Source of the DNA: a virus | DNA: 56,854 nucleotides | Strand: one strand, 5' to 3' | Virus record (IMG/VR): IMGVR_UViG_3300045284_000200 | Location: 1-56,854 of that record | Part shown: piece by piece, positions 42,621-49,523 of the stretch | Numbering within the stretch: position 1 is the stretch's first letter | Layout: each line of letters starts with the position of its first letter | Program-made: the position numbers and the translations under genes | The notes under the pieces: generated by a model | What the model was told of the DNA's origin: nothing | Seen by the model: the letters and a program-made list of their open reading frames with translations, nothing else | The model's database searches: none

Positions 42621-42997
42621 ACAACACCGCGAAACTCGCCGCGCTCGAAGCCCTTTACGCGATGCTCCCTAAGATCGAGTGCCAGCGGAAGTGCCAGGAG
42701 TGCTGCGGGCCGATCATGATGACGCGCCTCGAAGCCAAGAGGCTGCCGGAACTGGTCTGCGACAAGATTCCACTTAAGTTCGGCGTAGGATTTCACACCC
42801 GCACACCCAGCGCGACACTCATCTGTCCGCTGCTCAAGGACGGCGCGTGTTCCGTGTACGATCGTCGCCCGGCCATCTGCCGACTGTGGGGGATTACCGA
42901 AGAACTCCGCTGTCCATTCGGCTGTGAGCCGACGGAGCGTTGGACGGACCAACGGGCCAAGGAATGGCTGGATGCCGTACAGCGAATTGGAGTATGA
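42617..42997 (+). CDS. YkgJ-like Cys-cluster protein
   Basis: 126 residues, GTG start overlapping the preceding stop. Cys-rich core: C-Q-R-K-C-Q-E-C-C, later L-I-C-P-L-L-K-D-G-A-C-S-V-Y-D-R-R-P-A-I-C-R. This is the zinc or iron-sulfur 'YkgJ/CxxCxxxC' family, of unknown biochemical role, frequent in phages and bacteria. Confidence 0.82.
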   Translation: MNNTAKLAALEALYAMLPKIECQRKCQECCGPIMMTRLEAKRLPELVCDKIPLKFGVGFHTRTPSATLICPLLKDGACSVYDRRPAICRLWGITEELRCPFGCEPTERWTDQRAKEWLDAVQRIGV

Positions 42998-43383
42998 GTA
43001 ACTGGGAGTTAATCAACCGCGGACGAGTGCGCACTGGCATGTTCGCATCGGACGACAATCTAGGATTCAATGGTGCCTTCTGTTTGTGGATCTGCGGTGC
43101 CAGAGTTAAGGTCATCGCCAGCGATGGCGAAGGATGGCAGCACGTCTCAGTGAGTTTGCAGGATCATCCGACAACACCTCCCAAATGGGATTTGATGTGC
43201 GAAGTGAAGCGGTTGTTCTGGGAACCCGAAGATTGTGTCGTTCAATTTCACCCGCCGGAATCAGAATACGTCAACAACCACGCTGGATGCTTGCATCTTT
43301 GGCGCTGCATTGACGGGCGACAGCAACCTTTACCGCCGTCCATACTGGTCGGCATCTTAACCAAACCACCAAAACCAAAATGA
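42994..43383 (+). CDS. DUF7694-like phage protein
   Basis: 129 residues from ATG 42994 (MSNWELINRGRV), overlapping the previous stop. Contains H-V-S-V-S-L-Q-D-H, then M-C-E-V-K-R-L-F-W-E-P and H-P-P-E-S-E-Y-V-N, a set seen in a common phage family of unknown function. Four-base overlap with the next gene. Confidence 0.72.
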   Translation: MSNWELINRGRVRTGMFASDDNLGFNGAFCLWICGARVKVIASDGEGWQHVSVSLQDHPTTPPKWDLMCEVKRLFWEPEDCVVQFHPPESEYVNNHAGCLHLWRCIDGRQQPLPPSILVGILTKPPKPK

Positions 43384-43985
43384 GCACCTATAGCAAAGCA
43401 CCACCTGAAGTCCGTGACATGGCCGAGGCCATCCTCGAAGAGTTCATCTCCTACAAACCCATCGTAGAAGCCAAGGTGAAGATCGACTTCCTATTCGCCT
43501 TTGCTGAAGTCGGGGAGGACGGAGAATCCAAAGGGCACGCCCTGACCAAGCATGGCATTCGCGCCCTTGGCATCACCCGAAAGCTGGGCATCAAGGATCG
43601 AGTCATGGGCCGCGGCGACGCCGAGGTATGTCTCGACGGCGACTGGTGGGAGGACGCCACGCCAGCCCGGCGGCGGGCACTGCTAGACCACGAGATGCAT
43701 CACCTAGAAGTGAAGACCGATGAGGATGGAGTCGTGATTCGGGATGACCTGAAGCGGCCGAAGTTGAAACTGCGCAAGCATGACGTCGAAGTGGGCTGGT
43801 TCGCGCTGGTCGCCGGCCGGCACGGTAGTAATTCGCTGGAGATCGAGCAGGCCAAGCTGGTGATGGATTCCTACGGGCAACTGTTCTGGCCCTGCATCGA
43901 CGCCGTGGAGCCGCTGCAACTGACCGATGGTGAGGTCGAACAAATCACCCCACGCAAACGCGGCAGGAAGAAGGCAGCAAAGTGA
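43380..43985 (+). CDS. Putative phage metallopeptidase
   Basis: 201 residues. L-L-D-H-E-M-H-H-L-E (H104-E105-M-H-H) gives an HExxH-like zinc site, preceded by a sheet (D-A-E-V-C-L-D-G-D-W-W). This matches the 'putative phage metallopeptidase' family. The C-terminus is basic (R-K-R-G-R-K-K). Substrate unknown; such proteins can act as early anti-host factors. Confidence 0.82.
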   Translation: MSTYSKAPPEVRDMAEAILEEFISYKPIVEAKVKIDFLFAFAEVGEDGESKGHALTKHGIRALGITRKLGIKDRVMGRGDAEVCLDGDWWEDATPARRRALLDHEMHHLEVKTDEDGVVIRDDLKRPKLKLRKHDVEVGWFALVAGRHGSNSLEIEQAKLVMDSYGQLFWPCIDAVEPLQLTDGEVEQITPRKRGRKKAAK

Positions 43986-44290
43986 GCGCACAAGATGGAG
44001 GGCCGGCGTTTCCACGATCCTCGATGGGACCGGCGGGTGATCTGGACATGGCTTTCGGCATGTCATTGCGCGACTACTTCGCTGCGGCTCCGATGAGCGA
44101 CACGGAGCTGGAGACGTTGCGGGAAGCGTACGGTGCGAAGTTCCCCGGCCAGCCGCTTTCCATCAGCCGCCTGCGCTACTGGCGAGCGGACACGATGCTG
44201 GAAGCCCGGGCGCAGTGGTATGCCGAGAATCAGAAGCCCGATCCTGTGGTGGCACCGGTCGTCATTCCGGCGCAAGCGGGAGAGGAATAG
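43982..44290 (+). CDS. Phage conserved protein (DGGPAFP-type)
   Basis: 102 residues, GTG start in a GTGA overlap. D-G-G-P-A-F-P-R then G-M-S-L-R-D-Y-F-A-A-A-P matches a widespread small phage protein family of unknown role. Its TAG stop shares one base with the next GTG. Confidence 0.76.
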   Translation: MSAQDGGPAFPRSSMGPAGDLDMAFGMSLRDYFAAAPMSDTELETLREAYGAKFPGQPLSISRLRYWRADTMLEARAQWYAENQKPDPVVAPVVIPAQAGEE

Positions 44291-44514
44291 TGAACTCCAC
44301 ACTGCACCACAATTCGCCGATCAAGAACTGCCAGACGTGCGCTCATTGCGTCAGGGACACTGCCGGGCCGGAGTACAATCACTGTTCGAGATTCGGTTTC
44401 TATTGCGTGATTGCCATAAGGAGACTCTGCCAGACCAACTACTGGCAACCCAAGCCGCCGAAGCCGAAACGTCGCAGTCTGCGCCAATGGCTGCGCGATT
44501 TGCTGTGGGCATAA
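44290..44514 (+). CDS. Cys-rich 74-residue protein (GTG start)
   Basis: GTG 44290 overlaps the preceding stop. Cys-rich part: N-C-Q-T-C-A-H-C-V, then H-C-S-R-F-G-F-Y-C and R-L-C-Q-T-N-Y-W, suggesting a zinc fold. Ends before a strong terminator. Confidence 0.7.
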   Translation: MNSTLHHNSPIKNCQTCAHCVRDTAGPEYNHCSRFGFYCVIAIRRLCQTNYWQPKPPKPKRRSLRQWLRDLLWA

Positions 44515-44521
44515 AAGCAAA

Positions 44522-44554
44522 ACGGGCGCCCTTCTCCTAATGAGGGGCGCCCGT
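44522..44554. terminator. Bidirectional-type hairpin terminator
   Basis: Perfect 10-bp stem ACGGGCGCCC / GGGCGCCCGT with a 13-base loop between converging genes (plus-strand genes ending at 44514, a minus-strand gene ending at 44583). On the minus strand it is followed by TTTTGCTTTT; on the plus strand a shorter GTTT tail follows. It ends the first rightward cluster. Confidence 0.8.
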
Positions 44555-44582
44555 CGCGTTTGGAAACGGTTCGGAGGATTGC

Positions 44583-44966
44583 TTACACCGTCGGCGGAGT
44601 GACCACCGGAGGCGTCACGGCCTTGTTCAGCACGTCAGCCAGCGTCTTGGCGTTGGCCGTGTTCGCGTCGATGGCAGCGGCCAGGGTGAGCAACTGGGCA
44701 TCGGTCGGCGTATCGGCGCCGAGTTCAACCACAGCCGCGTTGACGGCGGTGGTCAGTTCAGTCAGTTCAGTGGTAGCCGCCATGACGGAGGCGGTAAGTG
44801 TTTCGAGTGCGGTCATAATTTGGTCGTGTCGATGTTGTGATTGATGCTCCAGACGCCCAAGGCGCTCCGCCAGGTGTTCCACCCTGGAAGACAAGCCCTG
44901 GACAGCGGCCAGTTGATCACTCAACAGTTTGATGAGGGCCAACTCGGTCGATGCATTATCTGGCAT
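44583..44966 (-). CDS. Coiled-coil hypothetical protein
   Basis: 127 residues, MPDNASTELALIKLLSDQ... Helical with Leu/Ala heptads (R-V-E-H-L-A-E-R-L), then Thr-rich segments and a T-P-P-V-V-T-P-P-T-V end. It runs opposite to its neighbours and shares the terminator at 44522-44554. Not recognised; a virion or accessory role is possible. Confidence 0.66.
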   Translation of the reverse strand: MPDNASTELALIKLLSDQLAAVQGLSSRVEHLAERLGRLEHQSQHRHDQIMTALETLTASVMAATTELTELTTAVNAAVVELGADTPTDAQLLTLAAAIDANTANAKTLADVLNKAVTPPVVTPPTV

Positions 44967-45458
44967 ACACCACCTTACTCCAACGCATCAACCCAAGACA
45001 AGCGGGGGATTTCCCCACCGGTCAAAACGATGGTTCTCGAAAATAGTTCTTGCGTCGGAACAGCGGAAGGAGCAAAAGACAGCCGTGAAGCAAGACGACC
45101 GTTGCAAAGACCAACTTTGCCAGACAGGAACAACTCGACCGGCCCGAGCCTGTCCTCACTTGCTTCACACCTTGTGCGACGAATGGCGGCCGTTTCCTTT
45201 ACCGGGCAGGCACGTTGGCCTAACCGCTGTGAGCGGAACTGGGCCAGTGCAGCGAGGGCCGTCTCACAGACGTGGCTATCCGCCCGGTTTCCTTTCCCCC
45301 CACCGTTACAGGCAAGGTGGGTATTCTGCTGATGGTTTGCACAACAGCCATCGGACGAAGACAAACAAAATGCGAGAGACTAACCCCGGCACCATGAATC
45401 AGGTATCGGGGGAGAGGGTAGAGGTGCCGCAAGGTTCCCTCCTAACTGCACTAGCGCG
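44967..45458. other. Sparse region without a clear gene (492 bp)
   Basis: Three overlapping open frames cover this stretch: two on plus, ending at 45332 and 45462, and one on minus, 44975-45364. None has a convincing composition or start signal, and they shadow each other. The frame ending at 45462 overlaps the next gene's GTG as GTGA, so a short gene ending there is possible. A hairpin CCCACC / GGTGGG lies near 45298, and a 7-bp inverted repeat CGGCACC / GGTGCCG flanks the end of the region. No function can be assigned. Confidence 0.4.
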
Positions 45459-45719
45459 GTGAAAACCATTCACTCAACTACGCGCCGGCTTCAGCCCTGT
45501 CAGTGGCCCACAGGCAAAGGTTCATCCTGCAACAAACCGTCCCGTTTCCACGCCTTTCTCGGCGAGGTATGGGCCGGCTCCGTTTGCCATGAACATGCCG
45601 TGGACGCTGCCAAAGACCTGAGGCTGGTTATCGCTAGCAAGTCGGACCCGACAGCCGGTGGCCTAATGCGGCACGCACATTCGCCCCGCAAACAAAGCCA
45701 GAGCGTTTCCAGCACATAG
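45459..45719 (+). CDS. Hypothetical 86-residue Cys-containing protein (GTG start)
   Basis: Starts M-K-T-I-H-S-T-T-R-R and contains P-C-Q-W-P-T-G-K, S-S-C-N-K-P and S-V-C-H-E-H, suggesting a small zinc-type domain. The start shares bases with a preceding TGA. Not recognised. Confidence 0.55.
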   Translation: MKTIHSTTRRLQPCQWPTGKGSSCNKPSRFHAFLGEVWAGSVCHEHAVDAAKDLRLVIASKSDPTAGGLMRHAHSPRKQSQSVSST

Positions 45720-45987
45720 GGATTACAGCCGTTCGCCCCCTGCGCCACAGCCCGCGCCACGCTGGTTCTGCTCCATCCTAGGGTAGGGGTGGAGTGTATC
45801 TACTCATCCAACCCAATTCCACGTAACTTCAGTCTATATCCCCTACTTACATCGAATCTGTGTCCGAAATACTACCCAGTTTTTCTGACAAGATTACCAT
45901 GTAATGTTCTCGTAAGAGAAGGACGGAACCTTAACTCGACCACCGCCTCAATCTCCAGCCTCTCCCACTGCCACCCCGCCGGGACGG
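45720..45987. other. Intergenic region (268 bp)
   Basis: Between a plus-strand gene ending at 45719 and a minus-strand gene ending at 45988. No open gene is seen. One 8-bp hairpin, CTCCATCC / GGGTGGAG (45771-45794), allowing one G-T pair, is the main structure; it lacks a T tail. Confidence 0.5.
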
Positions 45988-46302
45988 TCAGCCTTGGGAA
46001 AGAGATTCCTTCGGAACTTCTGGCAATGGCAGGACGGAAGGCGCCTTGCGTGCTCGTTCCTTCGGCAGTGGCATCTCGCGCAGGATCGGAGGCAATGATC
46101 GCCCGGAGATAATGCGAAGCCGTTCCTCCAAGACGTCGTATGCTCTGGCGCACTGAGCGCGGATATGAGGTTCCGTCTTTGGGTTTCTGATGTCTTTAAG
46201 GAGCAATTGTTGCATCTCAAGCAATTCGGAGCGGGCGGAGCGTCCGCCCGGGCGGATGCGTTTTGCGGCCAGTTCGCGGGCTTGTTGCGAGGTGAGCGCC
46301 AT
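45988..46302 (-). CDS. Hypothetical 104-residue helical protein
   Basis: MALTSQQARELAAKRIRPG... A helical, Leu/Arg-rich middle (A-R-A-Y-D-V-L-E-E-R-L-R) and a Pro-rich end (L-P-L-P-E-V-P-K). Divergent from the cluster starting at 46447, with the TTAATTAA element between. Could be a small terminase or regulatory subunit, but no motif supports either. Confidence 0.55.
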   Translation of the reverse strand: MALTSQQARELAAKRIRPGGRSARSELLEMQQLLLKDIRNPKTEPHIRAQCARAYDVLEERLRIISGRSLPPILREMPLPKERARKAPSVLPLPEVPKESLSQG

Positions 46303-46346
46303 TTGATGGGAACCGTAACGCGAAGGAACGATTGACGCCAGAAAGA

Positions 46347-46377
46347 TTAATTAAATACGGCTTGCATATTTAATTAA
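46347..46377. promoter_or_regulatory. TTAATTAAATAC element, copy C, with mirrored TTAATTAA
   Basis: TTAATTAAATAC (46347-46358), then GGCTTGCATA, then a second TTAATTAA (46370-46377). It lies in the divergent gap between the minus gene starting at 46302 and the plus gene starting at 46447, the same context as copy B. The mirrored arrangement suits an operator or a bidirectional promoter. Confidence 0.55.
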
Positions 46378-46446
46378 CGTGTGAGACATTGGCTTCAGTC
46401 AGTAGTAATAACATTACTGACAGTAACTTAGGAAAAAACAGAGACG

Positions 46447-46656
46447 ATGAAAGCAATATCACTTCACAGAAGTTCAAAGGGTTGGACTGCCACGACTACG
46501 ATCAACGGAGAGCCCGATCCAGAGCAAATCGACTTGTTCGGGACCGCCACAATTCCGACGGCGTTTACGGCGGCAGCATTGCCGGCCGTGGTGATGCGCG
46601 AGATTGCGCGGCTCAATCCTGACGCGGACGTAACGATCAACTCCAATTGCCTGTAA
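46447..46656 (+). CDS. Hypothetical 69-residue protein
   Basis: MKAISLHRSSKGWTATTTIN..., with a hydrophobic/Ala central part (A-F-T-A-A-A-L-P-A-V-V). Its leader (AGGAAAAAACAGAGACG) resembles that of the next gene. An interrupted inverted repeat around GTAATAACATTAC lies upstream. Not recognised. Confidence 0.66.
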   Translation: MKAISLHRSSKGWTATTTINGEPDPEQIDLFGTATIPTAFTAAALPAVVMREIARLNPDADVTINSNCL

Positions 46657-46679
46657 CCCTCCAACCCTTAGGAAAAGAC

Positions 46680-46859
46680 ATGACGAAACAAATTACAACG
46701 GTAGGGCTGGACTTCATTGCAGCGGATGGCAGGCGATACACGACTTGCCAGTTGCTCAAGGATGGCAAGGCCTGTTCTGGACTGCTGGCCAATTCGATAC
46801 CGCAACAGTTCAGCGTGGCGCCGCGAGGCTGGGCGAGCATTGAAGGGGGTGCGCGATGA
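46680..46859 (+). CDS. Hypothetical 59-residue protein
   Basis: From ATG 46680 (MTKQITTVGLDFIAADGRRYT), with AGGAAAAGAC just upstream as ribosome site. L-L-K-D-G-K-A-C-S and Q-F-S-V-A-P-R-G-W. Overlaps the next gene by four bases. Not recognised. Confidence 0.66.
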   Translation: MTKQITTVGLDFIAADGRRYTTCQLLKDGKACSGLLANSIPQQFSVAPRGWASIEGGAR

Positions 46860-47104
46860 AGACCATGACTGCGAAATATCCTTGGGATTGGTGTGAACAT
46901 TTATCGCCAACTTGGGAGGAGATTGCAGGCAAGGCTCATCTCTACAAGACCGCGTATCGGCGCAGTGATGGCAAATGCCTTGCCTTGCTTGGCGTCAGTC
47001 GCTTTGCCGATGGTTTGGAACTGGCGGAACCCGTGTTCATGGTCCGCGATGAATTCGGACTGGTCAGAATGACAACCGATCAACTGTGCGGCTTCTGCCT
47101 CTAA
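46856..47104 (+). CDS. Hypothetical 82-residue protein
   Basis: MKTMTAKYPWDWCEHLSPTW... with F-M-V-R-D-E-F-G-L-V-R and L-C-G-F-C-L at the end. Coupled to the preceding gene. Not recognised. Confidence 0.66.
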   Translation: MKTMTAKYPWDWCEHLSPTWEEIAGKAHLYKTAYRRSDGKCLALLGVSRFADGLELAEPVFMVRDEFGLVRMTTDQLCGFCL

Positions 47105-47111
47105 TCACACC

Positions 47112-47585
47112 ATGAACACCGAAACCAAACACACTGGCGGCGAAGTTCCGCACGCCACGATATACGAAACCGCAATGCAATTGGTTCACGGCAGCTTGTG
47201 GCCAAACGATGTTAAAAAGCCGAACGTTTTTGAGGTTGCAGAGTTAATCACAAAGCAACTCAAGCCGCTGTTGGATGAATTGCGAATAGGCCGCACGGCT
47301 ATTTCACAATCGGACAGTCTGATCGCGGCCATTGATGGCAACCGCGAAGGCATGTCGCACTCCGATCTGGTTCTAACCTGTAACATGCTGGAACGTGGCC
47401 GGGCGCAATGGCGAAAGGAGGCCGAAGACATGGCCGCAGAACTCGCCACGCTTCGGGCGGACAAGGCGGAGTTGTTAGAAGCCCTAAAGGGTTGCGTTCC
47501 TGCCTTAGAGGACGCTGGGCTTGTAGCTGGTCCACTGGTTAAAGCCCGCGCACTCATCGCCAAACACTCCAAAGCCACCACCTAA
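47112..47585 (+). CDS. Hypothetical 157-residue helical protein
   Basis: MNTETKHTGGEVPHATIYET... Largely helical, Leu/Ala/Glu-rich, with R-A-Q-W-R-K-E-A-E-D-M-A-A-E-L-A-T-L-R-A-D-K-A. Two small Cys residues. Reads as a coiled coil; function unknown. Confidence 0.72.
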   Translation: MNTETKHTGGEVPHATIYETAMQLVHGSLWPNDVKKPNVFEVAELITKQLKPLLDELRIGRTAISQSDSLIAAIDGNREGMSHSDLVLTCNMLERGRAQWRKEAEDMAAELATLRADKAELLEALKGCVPALEDAGLVAGPLVKARALIAKHSKATT

Positions 47586-47605
47586 CCCACCATAGAAAAA
47601 GACAC

Positions 47606-47878
47606 ATGAAAACGACGACACCGCCGATCACACAGATCGAAATGACCGAAGCTGACATCGAATTCGCGGAGAAGATCGCGAAGTCCTTGGGCTTCACGCA
47701 AACCGCTTACACGTCCACAAGCCAGTTGTGGGGCCTGTTTTGCCTGCCTGACCACGCGAAGCACAAACATGGCTGCATCATCAAGACTCAGGAACTAGGC
47801 TTCCTGTTCGTATCTGACCTTGAGGACATGCAACTGCACAAGCTGGCGGAGCAGGAACGCCAAATAGAGGTTGCATGA
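47606..47878 (+). CDS. Hypothetical 90-residue protein
   Basis: MKTTTPPITQIEMTEADIEF..., leader AGAAAAAGACAC. A compact alpha/beta pattern ending Q-L-H-K-L-A-E-Q-E-R-Q. Overlaps the next gene. Not recognised. Confidence 0.68.
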   Translation: MKTTTPPITQIEMTEADIEFAEKIAKSLGFTQTAYTSTSQLWGLFCLPDHAKHKHGCIIKTQELGFLFVSDLEDMQLHKLAEQERQIEVA

Positions 47879-48237
47879 ACGCAGAAGAACAACTCAAGGC
47901 GCTTATCCCAGCAGCCAGGTCCGCACTTTCGGCGCTTCGATATGTCGAAAAGGAATTGCACGATTTACGCGATGTCCTGCCGGAGCTTCAACCGGCCAAT
48001 AGATGCCTTTATGCACTAGCTGGCGAAGCGGAGAAACTGTCCGCTGCATTGCCGCCAGTTGCACAGTCTGTAAATGGAGCACAGCGGACCTTCATTGGGG
48101 CCATTGATAAAGCGATTGCTTTCCACACTCAGAATCAGAACGACCCGCATGGCATTGGGAACGCGGTCATTGCCGCTCTGAATGAAGTCAAAACCGCTTC
48201 AATGGAAGCCTATAAGGTTGATCAGAATGAAGCCTGA
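47875..48237 (+). CDS. Hypothetical 120-residue helical protein
   Basis: MNAEEQLKALIPAARSALSA... Strongly helical, Ala/Leu-rich, with an A-Y-K-V-D-Q-N-E-A end. Coupled on both sides. Not recognised. Confidence 0.68.
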   Translation: MNAEEQLKALIPAARSALSALRYVEKELHDLRDVLPELQPANRCLYALAGEAEKLSAALPPVAQSVNGAQRTFIGAIDKAIAFHTQNQNDPHGIGNAVIAALNEVKTASMEAYKVDQNEA

Positions 48238-48415
48238 AGAATTAACACCCAAACAGGAAATGTACTTCGAGGATGACGCTGGAAATCTGCATACCATGAT
48301 CGTTGATCGTATGGATCAAGACAACCGAACCGTTCTGGGCTGGACAACTGTCCGCACCAAAGCTGGTCGAAAGAGAGTCTACGTAGCCATACCAGAACAC
48401 AGAATCAGGCAATAA
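48227..48415 (+). CDS. Hypothetical 62-residue protein
   Basis: From ATG 48227 (MKPEELTPKQEMYFEDDAG), overlapping the previous stop. R-T-V-L-G-W-T-T-V-R-T-K-A-G-R-K-R-V-Y-V-A-I reads as a small beta domain. Last gene before the structured leader. Confidence 0.66.
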   Translation: MKPEELTPKQEMYFEDDAGNLHTMIVDRMDQDNRTVLGWTTVRTKAGRKRVYVAIPEHRIRQ

Positions 48416-48429
48416 CTAAGATAATTTCC

Positions 48430-48458
48430 TTGCAACTCAACTCTTAATTAAATACAAA
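48430..48458 (+). promoter_or_regulatory. Promoter candidate containing TTAATTAAATAC (copy D)
   Basis: TTGCAA (-35-like) and TACAAA (-10-like) are separated by 17 bases. The TTAATTAAATAC 12-mer (48444-48455) lies across the spacer and -10. A start about ten bases downstream would put the structured RNA at the very 5' end of the messenger. Confidence 0.5.
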
Positions 48459-48466
48459 CCATATAG

Positions 48467-48543
48467 GCACGGTTGAGGGTAGCGGCAACGCCCCTGGGTT
48501 CTTGAGCGATTCGTCTCGCTCTCTTCACCTCTAACAACCGTGC
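48467..48543 (+). ncRNA. Three-way-junction structured leader RNA (candidate)
   Basis: P1: perfect 9-bp GCACGGTTG / CAACCGTGC (48467-48475 with 48535-48543). P2: GGG..GCG / CGC..CCC with a GCAA tetraloop (48477-48494). P3: GAGCGA / TCGCTC with a 6-base loop (48504-48521). The three helices form a compact junction in an otherwise gene-free gap. The gene at 48567 starts 24 bases later. Could be a leader element, riboswitch or small RNA. Confidence 0.5.
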
Positions 48544-48566
48544 CGACTTTAGAAAAACGACAGATC

Positions 48567-48824
48567 ATGAAACTCCAAACACTCGAAATCGAACTACAGC
48601 CCTCGTACGCCCTGAATGCCGGACAATACATTGTCACCATCAAGTACGAAGACGGCCACAAGAACGGCGTGAAACTCGTCCTTGATCCCGGCATCTCAGA
48701 GCAAATACTTGGCTTTATAGGCCCAGTCATCACCGCGGCGGCGGGCAAAGCTGCCCGTGAACTCGAAGCAAACATCATCGGCTCGCTGGCGGAGATGAAA
48801 CAGCCTTTGGAGATCACGGTATGA
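48567..48824 (+). CDS. Hypothetical 85-residue protein
   Basis: From ATG 48567 (MKLQTLEIELQPSYALNAGQ). Beta strands then an Ala-rich helix (V-I-T-A-A-A-G-K-A-A-R-E-L-E-A). First gene after the structured leader; overlaps the next start by four bases. Not recognised. Confidence 0.68.
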   Translation: MKLQTLEIELQPSYALNAGQYIVTIKYEDGHKNGVKLVLDPGISEQILGFIGPVITAAAGKAARELEANIIGSLAEMKQPLEITV

Positions 48825-49126
48825 GACACTCGCCGGGTAAGTTGTTGGTTGAGGAAGCTCTGGACTCTGCTGGGAGAGTCAAGCTTGAGCTAAACATCCC
48901 ACCACACTTAGCGATGGCCGATATATGCGGTCGGGAGGCATCTCTAACAGCAGATGAATGGGAAACAGTCAAAGCCAACGCCGCCCGCCTCGCGCACTGC
49001 TGGAATACTCACGACGAATTGGTCAGGGCATGTAAGGCGGCATTGACTAAACTCGAATCATTGAATGAAGAACACAACCGTACGGGGGTGATGCTTGAGG
49101 AAGTTCTCGCGAAGGAGGCGCTATGA
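48821..49126 (+). CDS. Hypothetical 101-residue protein
   Basis: MRHSPGKLLVEEALDSAGRV... with R-E-A-S-L-T-A-D-E-W-E-T-V-K-A-N-A-A-R-L-A-H-C-W-N-T-H, which resembles conserved small phage proteins with an 'N-A-x-x-L-A-H-C-x-N' segment. Coupled to both neighbours. Confidence 0.7.
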   Translation: MRHSPGKLLVEEALDSAGRVKLELNIPPHLAMADICGREASLTADEWETVKANAARLAHCWNTHDELVRACKAALTKLESLNEEHNRTGVMLEEVLAKEAL

Positions 49127-49407
49127 CCATCACCGAACTCTATCGGGCGCTTGCGTGTCACGACTGGTTCTACGCGATGAGCGATGATCCGAAAGTGTAC
49201 CATCGCGGCCAAGAGAACTGGGATCGGCTGCAACGCGAAATGATGACGGTCGAAGGTGGACCAGAATTGGTTCGCGAGTACACCAAGCACATCTTTAGCG
49301 GGCCAGCATTCGGGACGCCGAAGCATCCCAAGCCGGCTAGGCCGGTGGATGAAGAGGTGCCACGTCAAGAAGACGAGTGGTGGACCCCTGCGGAGGACAC
49401 ACAATGA
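49123..49407 (+). CDS. Hypothetical 94-residue protein
   Basis: MTITELYRALACHDWFYAMS... An N-terminal helix with H-D-W-F-Y-A-M-S-D-D, a conserved-looking phage opening, and a Pro/acidic C-terminal tail. Overlaps neighbours by four bases. Confidence 0.7.
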   Translation: MTITELYRALACHDWFYAMSDDPKVYHRGQENWDRLQREMMTVEGGPELVREYTKHIFSGPAFGTPKHPKPARPVDEEVPRQEDEWWTPAEDTQ

Positions 49408-49499
49408 ACGACCAAATACTCGACGTGGCCACCGTGCCGCAGCAGGATCAGTCGGCTTCCGAATGTGAAACTCGGCAGGTTAATGCCTCAATTGCATAG
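49404..49499 (+). CDS. 31-residue peptide ORF
   Basis: MNDQILDVATVPQQDQSASE..., starting in the previous gene's ATGA and ending TAG just before the annealing-protein gene. Short and compositionally plain; may be a coupling leader. Confidence 0.42.
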   Translation: MNDQILDVATVPQQDQSASECETRQVNASIA

Positions 49500-49523
49500 C
49501 ATAAACCTTTAGAAGTCAAAACA

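Noticed and set aside
44929-45462. Long plus-strand frame antisense to the coiled-coil gene start
   Set aside because: Composition is shadow-like and two other frames are equally open; only its GTGA junction with the next gene speaks for it, so no gene is called.
45988-46302. Small terminase subunit
   Set aside because: Size and helicity would fit, but there is no HTH or conserved terminase motif and it is far from TerL.
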